Position numbers and translations under genes: made by a program. Below, piece after piece: positions 6,629 to 11,156 of a stretch of 12,291 bases of DNA. Numbering within the stretch: position 1 is the stretch's first letter; the number at the start of each line of letters is the position of its first letter. Source of the DNA: an uncultured Pseudomonadota bacterium (GTDB taxonomy: Bacteria > Pseudomonadota > Gammaproteobacteria > Burkholderiales > SG8-39); assembly GCA_903895005.1 (NCBI GenBank), contig CAITSH010000493.1, forward strand, positions 1-12,291. Direction: 5' to 3'. Under the pieces are notes generated by a model that was not told the origin of the DNA, ran no database searches, and saw only the letters and a list, made by a program, of their open reading frames with translations.

Positions 6629-7762
6629 TCAGCTCTGGCGCTGCAGTCCGGCGTAACGCTGGTACAAGGCGTGGTCGTGGCAATGCGTCAGGAAATCGAG
6701 TGTTTCGACGGTCTCTGCCGCGAACTCGCCGAAGTCGTTGCGACCGCCTCGCCAGGGCATGATGACCACCTCGCCCAGGATCGCCTCGTACAACCATTCG
6801 GGCTGCGGAAAAAAGCACACCCGGTCCCACGGGTAGCGCCGCGCATAAGCGATGGCGGCAAGGTGGGCGGTGTCAAACACCATGAAACCCGATTCGATGA
6901 AGTTCCACGGCGCGACGCGCGTGCTGAGTGCGGTCCGGCCGGCGGCGCGCATGTCGGCGGTCACATGCAGCAGATCAAGGCGCGTGAACACATCGAGTTC
7001 CAGCACCACCACGCTGCGATAGCCTGCGGCAATCGCGGTCAGCACGCCGGTGCTGATGGAACGCCCCGGGCCGTCCTTGCCGCGCCCGCTCATCGGGTGG
7101 CCGATATTGGACGGGAAGCTCACCGCATTGAAGCGCCCATCAAGTGCGACGGCGTGCGGTGCATCCTGCAGCAGCCGGCTTTTTTTCACCGCCTGCGAAA
7201 AGTGCAGCGCCTCCCATTCCGCCGCAGCGGAACCGTCATCGACAAGCAGCCAATCCACGCCCGGATTGAAGCGCTGCAGCGACGCAGTCCAATATGTGAC
7301 GAGGGCGTGCTTTTGCGGACCGTCGATGTAAGCCGGGCACACCACCAGCACATCGCGGCCGGGCACCAGCGAGAGGGCACCGGCCTGCGCGCAATATTCC
7401 GATTGCGCGGCGCGAATTTTTTTCGTCCACTTCGGGCTGACCTCGGTTTTGAACGACTCAGCCACCAGCAGCGTGGTCGCGCGCGCCAGGTCGGGTCTGC
7501 CCTGGGCCAGGAAAAGACGCACCAGTTGCAGCACATCGGCTGCACTGCCGGCCACCTCACTGCGCGCGATGCGCTGGAACAGCGCGAACGCGCCGGGCCA
7601 GTCGCCCTGTTCCTGCAGGGCATTCATTCGAAGCAGGATGGCACCGAGATGGCCCGGCGCACCGGCGAGCACGCGCGCGTAAGTGGCGGCCGCCGTCGCG
7701 GCATCGCCTGCGCAATGTGCGGCAAGGCAGGTCGCCAACTCGGATTCGGTGTCGCTGCTCAA
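6629..7762 (-). CDS. helical-repeat protein with glycosyltransferase-like domain
   Basis: About 377 residues from a TTG start at 7762. Residues about 5-125 are Ala/Leu-rich paired helices with TPR character (AATAAATYARVLAGAPGHLGAILLRMNALQEQGDWPGA split over two repeats). The C-terminal part looks like a GT-A glycosyltransferase: a strand then LLVDDGS (Asp175-Asp176), and VVVLELDVFTRLDLL with a DxD-like Glu-Leu-Asp at 255-257, then NFIESGFMVFD (287-297). Start choice is uncertain. The frame is open to 7894, but that TTG lies inside a terminator hairpin. GTG codons at 7861 and 7852 have no ribosome site. The 7762 TTG has only a weak upstream AGGA. A -10-like TACAAT lies near 7815. No secretion signal is visible. 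Sugar donor and acceptor are unknown. Confidence 0.7.
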   Translation of the reverse strand: MSSDTESELATCLAAHCAGDAATAAATYARVLAGAPGHLGAILLRMNALQEQGDWPGAFALFQRIARSEVAGSAADVLQLVRLFLAQGRPDLARATTLLVAESFKTEVSPKWTKKIRAAQSEYCAQAGALSLVPGRDVLVVCPAYIDGPQKHALVTYWTASLQRFNPGVDWLLVDDGSAAAEWEALHFSQAVKKSRLLQDAPHAVALDGRFNAVSFPSNIGHPMSGRGKDGPGRSISTGVLTAIAAGYRSVVVLELDVFTRLDLLHVTADMRAAGRTALSTRVAPWNFIESGFMVFDTAHLAAIAYARRYPWDRVCFFPQPEWLYEAILGEVVIMPWRGGRNDFGEFAAETVETLDFLTHCHDHALYQRYAGLQRQS

Positions 7763-7879
7763 GTCCGTGGCCAGTCCTGGGTTCGATACTCTGGTTGCGC
7801 GTAACGGGGGAACAGGGATTGTATGCGGGACTGCGATGCCACGGCGACGCACCGGCCGCACAAGCGCAGGAAAACCCCG

Positions 7880-7926
7880 GACACAAAAAGACAAGGCCCC
7901 GGCGACTCGCGTCTCCGGGGCCTTGT
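7880..7926 (-). terminator. strong intrinsic terminator after the 27-codon gene
   Basis: ACAAGGCCCCGG (7891-7902) and its exact complement (7915-7926) form a 12-bp stem. On the minus strand the 12-nt loop can fold further, with GAC/GTC pairing around a GCGA (GNRA-type) tetraloop. The stem is followed on that strand by CTTTTTGTGT. The plus strand has no U-tract after it, so it acts leftward. It sits 24 nt after the small gene's stop codon. Confidence 0.9.
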
Positions 7927-7949
7927 TACTGCTGAGGCTCGTGCCGGCC

Positions 7950-8033
7950 TTATAGGCTGGCGGTCATCCCTACAGAAAAGGTTGATCCGCAGTGTGAGCC
8001 GTGCTGGCCGGTTAAGCCTATGGGACTGATCAT
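7950..8033 (-). CDS. 27-residue small protein of unknown function
   Basis: An ATG at 8033 opens 27 codons ending in TAA: MISPIGLTGQHG, then SHCGST, then FSVGMTASL. The centre is Gly/His/Cys-rich (His11, His14, Cys15) and there is no transmembrane segment or signal peptide. I do not recognise the peptide. The case for translation is context: an exceptionally long Shine-Dalgarno 7 nt upstream, a promoter 33 bp upstream of the ATG and a terminator just downstream, with nothing else encoded between. Codon use is unlike the neighbours, with ATA, TTA, CTA, GTA, GGA and two TCA codons in a high-GC genome. It could be a functional small protein, an attenuation leader peptide for the gene at 6629-7762, or a structured RNA whose ORF is incidental. 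Confidence 0.6.
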   Translation of the reverse strand: MISPIGLTGQHGSHCGSTFSVGMTASL

Positions 8034-8034
8034 T

Positions 8035-8049
8035 GGATCACCTCCTTTC
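8035..8049 (-). promoter_or_regulatory. 15-nt perfect Shine-Dalgarno of the small gene
   Basis: The minus strand GAAAGGAGGTGATCC is the exact complement of the bacterial 16S rRNA 3' end (GGATCACCTCCTTTC). Most genes pair over 4-6 nt; this one can pair over 15. Spacing from GGAGG to the ATG is 7 nt, the optimum. It decides the start of the 27-codon ORF. Confidence 0.85.
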
Positions 8050-8065
8050 AAAGTTGTGAGAGTGC

Positions 8066-8094
8066 AGTCTAGCCGCGGTCCGCGGCGCTGACAA
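8066..8094 (-). promoter_or_regulatory. sigma-70-like promoter of the 27-codon gene
   Basis: On the minus strand TTGTCA (8094-8089, 5/6 match) and TAGACT (8071-8066, 4/6 match) are spaced by exactly 17 bp. Transcription would start near 8059, giving a leader of about 26 nt and an RNA of about 180 nt ending at the terminator. Confidence 0.65.
8072..8086. promoter_or_regulatory. perfect palindrome filling the promoter spacer (operator candidate)
   Basis: GCCGCGG-T-CCGCGGC is a 7-bp perfect inverted repeat around one base. It occupies 15 of the 17 bp between the -35 and -10 of the small gene, a position where a repressor, or a MerR-like protein, would control the promoter. A purely G/C palindrome in GC-rich DNA can also arise by chance. 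Confidence 0.45.
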
Positions 8095-8124
8095 GCGCAA
8101 ACAGCAGCGACTATCGCCCTCCCT

Positions 8125-8928
8125 TCAAGAAGGCCGGCCCGGCTTGGCTGCGCTGAAGATCAGCCGGTTCAGGCAAAAGAACCAGTCCCCCTCCGCGCTT
8201 CGCGAACGCATGTCCTCTTCCCAGTCCTTGATCTCGCCGGCGTCGATGCCGCCCTTGCGGGCGCCCCCGCGTACGGTGTCTATGAGACCGGCCACCCAGG
8301 AGTCCGGATCAAAGCGGGTTTCAATGATGGGCACCGCTGTCACTGCGTCGAGGCGCAATCCGGCTGCGGCGATCAGCGCATGCAACTTGCGCGGCAGGTC
8401 GGCATGGGCGAACTGCGCCGCTGCGCGCGCCGCGAGCAGCCGGCGCATGCGTGCATCATCGGCCGATTTCCACACGCAGGCGTCCCAGTCGGTGTCCAGC
8501 AACAGCAGGCGACCCGCCGGGCGCAAGACCCGCGCCACCTCGCGCATCGCGCCCGCGATATCAGGCACGTAGCAATAGGCTTGCGAGGCGGTGACAAAAT
8601 CAAACGAGGCATCAGGAAAATTCAGCACCGCGGCATCACACTGGCGGATAGCGACGATCTCCTGGAGGCCGTCGCGCGCCACCCGGTCGAGGCAGGCTTG
8701 CACGGCGTCCGCGCTGGCATCAATGCCGGTAATGCGCCCTGCAGCGCCGACCTCGGCGGCGAGCTCGCACACCAAGTGTCCGGCGCCGCAGCCCACATCC
8801 AAGCCTCTTTCACCCGGGAGTGCGGCGATCGCCGCACGCAGGCGCACGCGCTGCTCGATAATTTGGGGGGATGAATACACCCGGTCGAGATTGGCGATTT
8901 TTTTCGCGTCAAACGTAATCAAGCGCAC
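8125..8928 (-). CDS. class I SAM-dependent methyltransferase (UbiE/Methyltransf_11-like)
   Basis: 267 residues with a Rossmann methyltransferase core: motif I LDVGCGAG (43-50), acidic Asp70 in GIDAS ending strand 2, then RQCDAAVLNFPDASFDFVTAS, and VARVLRPAGRLLLLDTDWD, the usual 'RVLKPGGRL' region. Substrate is unknown; this family includes quinone, small-molecule and natural-product methylases. The GTG at 8928 has GGAGG only 2 nt upstream, too close. The in-frame TTG at 8922 is 8 nt from it and may be the true start, with no change to the domain. It stands 31 bp upstream of the small gene's promoter on the same strand, without an obvious terminator between, so read-through into the small gene is possible. 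Confidence 0.88.
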   Translation of the reverse strand: MRLITFDAKKIANLDRVYSSPQIIEQRVRLRAAIAALPGERGLDVGCGAGHLVCELAAEVGAAGRITGIDASADAVQACLDRVARDGLQEIVAIRQCDAAVLNFPDASFDFVTASQAYCYVPDIAGAMREVARVLRPAGRLLLLDTDWDACVWKSADDARMRRLLAARAAAQFAHADLPRKLHALIAAAGLRLDAVTAVPIIETRFDPDSWVAGLIDTVRGGARKGGIDAGEIKDWEEDMRSRSAEGDWFFCLNRLIFSAAKPGRPS

Positions 8929-9107
8929 CCCCTCCTTGTTCGCAAGCGGCCAGGCGCAGTCTACACCGGCGCCCGATCGCTCCCGCCGCAGCCCGGCCGG
9001 CGGTTGATTTGCAAGCAGCTGTAATCAAAGCGCCGCCGCTTACATGGCGTTACACACGCTCACATGTTCGCGTCACCCCCGCGGGCAGAGTCGGCGTTGT
9101 ACGAACA

Positions 9108-9122
9108 GGGACAAAAAGTCCC
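9108..9122. promoter_or_regulatory. inverted repeat upstream of the His-rich protein gene
   Basis: GGGAC-AAAAA-GTCCC is a perfect 5-bp dyad in the 249-bp gap 8929-9177, about 55 bp before the start of the His-rich protein gene. It could be an operator or a leader hairpin. Apart from this I see only a GTTACA/CTTACA-type patch near 9040-9056 in the gap and no further gene. Confidence 0.35.
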
Positions 9123-9177
9123 GAACGATCCAAACCGCTTCGTTCCAACGCAGTCGTTCGAAACCAAGGAGATAAAC

Positions 9178-9441
9178 ATGTTCAAGCCATCAATCAAAGT
9201 AGCCGGTCTGGTGCTCGGTGCCGTGTTGGGCCTGGGCGCCCTTTCAGCGGCCCACGCAGGGGATGTTGGCGGGCACGGACGTACCGTGGGCGGACACAAC
9301 ATGCACGCGGTGTCACACCAGCGACAGGTACGGCACCACAGCATCCACCGACATCAGGGCCACCACGGCCAGGCCGGCCACGCCATTCACCAGAACCACG
9401 CGGGGCATGCAGTGCAGCAGTCCGGAACGCATCGCCATTAA
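9178..9441 (+). CDS. small exported histidine-rich protein
   Basis: An 87-residue product. MFKPSIKVAGLVLGAVLGLG with an ALSAAHA cleavage site (about residue 27) is a strong Sec signal peptide. The 60-residue mature part has 16 His, spread as HxxH, HH and HxH pairs (for example RHHSIHRHQGHH), with Gly and Gln and no Cys. That composition suggests periplasmic divalent metal binding (Ni, Cu, Zn or Co); it is not a recognised domain. AAGGAG lies 7 nt before the ATG at 9178. The frame is open upstream to 9064 but without a ribosome site. It is followed 56 bp later by another small exported protein on the same strand, likely in one operon. Confidence 0.8.
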   Translation: MFKPSIKVAGLVLGAVLGLGALSAAHAGDVGGHGRTVGGHNMHAVSHQRQVRHHSIHRHQGHHGQAGHAIHQNHAGHAVQQSGTHRH

Positions 9442-9497
9442 GCGCGGCTCCCGCAGATTCACGTCACCACGATATAACACTTGAAAAGGAGAACACC

Positions 9498-9860
9498 ATG
9501 AAAACCACCCACCTTCGCGCACTTTGCCTCGCCACCCTCGCCGCCGGCTCTCTGGCGGCAAGCGGCAGCCTGTTCGCGCGCGACTTTGACTCGCGCGCGG
9601 ACTATCGCAGCGAAGCCCGCTTCGAGCGGCACGCGCATGAAGTGCGCGACCACGTGCGTTACGACCATTACGATCGCCGCTACGGCCCGAGGCATGAGGT
9701 GATTGTCAGCCACTACCGTCCGCGCGTCATCACCCGCGAGGTCATCGTCGAACGCCAGGCCTACTACGCGCCCGCGCCGGTGGCCTACACGCCTTCAATC
9801 GGGCAAGTCGTCGGCGGCATCATCGGCGGGGTCATAGACAACAACGGCTACAACCGCTGA
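9498..9860 (+). CDS. small exported protein with glycine-zipper-like tail
   Basis: A 120-residue product with AAAAGGAG just upstream of the ATG. Residues 1-28 (MKTTHLRALCLATLAAGS to LFA-RD) look like a Sec signal peptide. The mature part begins with a charged Arg/Asp/His/Tyr-rich region (about 29-65, DHVRYDHYDRRYGPRHE), then a VITREVIVERQAYYAPAPV linker. It ends with QVVGGIIGGVI (103-113), a glycine-zipper-like segment seen in small envelope proteins. No enzymatic motif is visible. It is probably co-expressed with the His-rich protein and ends at a terminator. Function unknown; an envelope or metal-stress role is a guess from composition. Confidence 0.78.
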   Translation: MKTTHLRALCLATLAAGSLAASGSLFARDFDSRADYRSEARFERHAHEVRDHVRYDHYDRRYGPRHEVIVSHYRPRVITREVIVERQAYYAPAPVAYTPSIGQVVGGIIGGVIDNNGYNR

Positions 9861-9905
9861 CCCGACTCGCTCGGCCGCCTTTGCGCGGCGGGGCGATAGG
9901 CCCGT

Positions 9906-9943
9906 GCCGCCGCGCCTCCAAAACGCCGGCGGCTGTTTTGTTT
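9906..9943 (+). terminator. intrinsic terminator of the small exported-protein pair
   Basis: GCCGCCG (9906-9912) pairs with CGGCGGC (9927-9933) around a 14-nt loop and is followed by TGTTTTGTTT. It lies 45 bp after the second small gene and reaches the stop codon of the convergent gene. Confidence 0.65.
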
Positions 9944-10779
9944 CAGCGCGTCGCCGACCAGTTGCCGGCCGGGCCGTCACCCGCAACCGGCTTGAAACTA
10001 CCTTCGATGACGTCGCCCTTCACCACGCCAGTGAACTCGCTTGAACCCACGTTGAAGTAAATGCGCTCGCCCTGGATGCGGCCCTTCTCCGTTGGCTTGC
10101 CGCCGATCGCGCCCTCGAAGGTTTGGAAGGCCTGCGTCACGGCCAGCGGCCCGATCGAACTCTTCCAGCGCCCCTCGATGCGCGCCGGCACGACCCAAAG
10201 ATAGGCGATGCAATGCGGTCCGCAGTTGAGGTCGGCCGCCTCGTCGGGCTTCCAGTCTCCCATGCGGAATGTGTTGGAAACAATGCGCGTGCCGGCCTTC
10301 AGATTGAGAATGGACGGGCGCAGGCGCAGATTGAGTTCGGGCAGCAGGAACAGCGTGATGACGGACGCCTTGGTCAGATCGGACTGAAAAATATCGGCCT
10401 GTACGAACTGCGCCTTGCCCTCGACGCCCGCCTTTTGCGCCTCGCGTTTTGAAAACGTCACCATATCGGGGTTGAATTCAATGCCGGTGGCACTCACACC
10501 GCGCCGGGCTGCGGCAATCACCGTGCGGCCGTCACCCGAGCCCAGGTCCATCAACACATCAGCGGGCGTCACTCTAGCCATATCGAGCATTTTTTCAACG
10601 AGGTCGCCGGGCGACGGGACCCAGATGACGTCCTTGCCGGCCTGGTAAAGACTGGGTTTGTAGTCCTGCTGCGGCGCCGGCGCCGGTTGCGCCTGCGCGT
10701 TGCCCGCGCCGGTGCAAATGCCGACGCTTAGTAATACTGAAGCAAGGCCACCGCCCGCCACTTTGAAAAATCGAATCAT
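9943..10779 (-). CDS. signal-peptide-bearing class I methyltransferase-fold protein
   Basis: A 278-residue product. MIRFFKVAGGGLASVLLSVGICTGAGNAQAQ is a clear signal peptide (cleavage near residue 30). A Rossmann methyltransferase core follows: DLGSGDG motif I (78-84), acidic Glu101 in TGIEFNPD, QADIF (128-132), then LFLLPELNLRLRP and GTRIVSNTFRMGDW. Beyond about residue 195 there is a beta-rich tail (EGRWKSSIG to GNWSATR) outside the methyltransferase core. Two cysteines (186 and 190, CGPHC) could form a disulfide or metal site. The ATG at 10779 has only a weak AGGG site. The open frame extends to 11109 but that part has repeat sequence and no family similarity. SAM is not expected outside the cytoplasm, so activity and location are open. 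Confidence 0.83.
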   Translation of the reverse strand: MIRFFKVAGGGLASVLLSVGICTGAGNAQAQPAPAPQQDYKPSLYQAGKDVIWVPSPGDLVEKMLDMARVTPADVLMDLGSGDGRTVIAAARRGVSATGIEFNPDMVTFSKREAQKAGVEGKAQFVQADIFQSDLTKASVITLFLLPELNLRLRPSILNLKAGTRIVSNTFRMGDWKPDEAADLNCGPHCIAYLWVVPARIEGRWKSSIGPLAVTQAFQTFEGAIGGKPTEKGRIQGERIYFNVGSSEFTGVVKGDVIEGSFKPVAGDGPAGNWSATR

Positions 10780-10851
10780 GCCGAACCCTGTCTCAACTGA
10801 TGGAAATGCCGCACACGCGACGCTGTTGGCGCGCGGGACGCGGACAATCGC

Positions 10852-10899
10852 AATATTACCGACAAATTTACCGGCAAATTTACCGACAGATTCACCGAC
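10852..10899. repeat. four tandem 12-bp repeats (core TTTACCGAC)
   Basis: Units at 10852-10863, 10864-10875, 10876-10887 and 10888-10899 read AATATTACCGAC, AAATTTACCGGC, AAATTTACCGAC and AGATTCACCGAC. ACCG is invariant and the middle two differ by one base. They lie 73-120 bp before the exported methyltransferase-like gene's start. They could be a regulator array; slippage-derived repeats without function are also possible. Confidence 0.75.
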
Positions 10900-10947
10900 G
10901 AAGGCGCAGCGATTCTTTCGGGTGGGTGGCGGCGATATCAGGCAAAA

Positions 10948-10963
10948 TTGCGTCATGGCGCAA
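10948..10963. promoter_or_regulatory. 16-bp near-palindrome in the divergent gap
   Basis: TTGCGTCATGGCGCAA has paired ends TTGCG/CGCAA around TCATGG, with only one mismatched pair. A dyad of this size suits a dimeric repressor such as a TetR- or MarR-type protein. No regulator gene is adjacent in view. Confidence 0.35.
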
Positions 10964-11156
10964 GGGGCCGGCATGCCCGGACGCCGACCCGGATATTCCG
11001 CAGAAAACAACAAAAATGTCACCACTGTCGACCGCAAAACCCCGCCAGGCGCGGCTTTCGCGGGCACAAGCCACGGAACTGCCTGTTCAGCAAAAACCAG
11101 ATGCGCCACTGCAATCGTAACCGGCCCGCCTATCGCGCCGCTCCCGGCATGCCGCG

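Larger units (their letters stand above)
10780..11156. other. divergent intergenic region, no supported gene
   Basis: This 377-bp stretch lies between the leftward exported methyltransferase-like gene and the rightward transporter. Open frames cross it on both strands, but they lack ribosome sites and recognisable protein. It holds four 12-bp tandem repeats and one 16-bp near-palindrome, described separately, so it is probably the control region of one or both genes. Confidence 0.6.

Noticed and set aside
7763..7894. Upstream extension of the glycosyltransferase-like gene to a TTG at 7894
   Set aside because: That TTG lies within the terminator stem and the added residues are Arg/Pro-rich without family similarity.
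8034..8049. Match to the 16S rRNA 3' end on the plus strand, suggesting an rRNA gene or remnant
   Set aside because: Only the terminal 15 nt match and the flanks do not resemble the 16S 3' helix. The opposite strand explains it as a Shine-Dalgarno in front of an ATG.
9064..9177. Longer N-terminus for the His-rich protein
   Set aside because: The AAGGAG site and signal peptide both place the start at 9178. The upstream part contains the control dyad.
10852..10899. CRISPR array
   Set aside because: Units are 12 bp, directly abutting, with no spacers and no cas genes.
10780..11109. Extension of the exported methyltransferase-like gene by 110 residues
   Set aside because: A normal signal peptide begins at 10779. 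The extension translates tandem DNA repeats and would bury the leader inside the protein.
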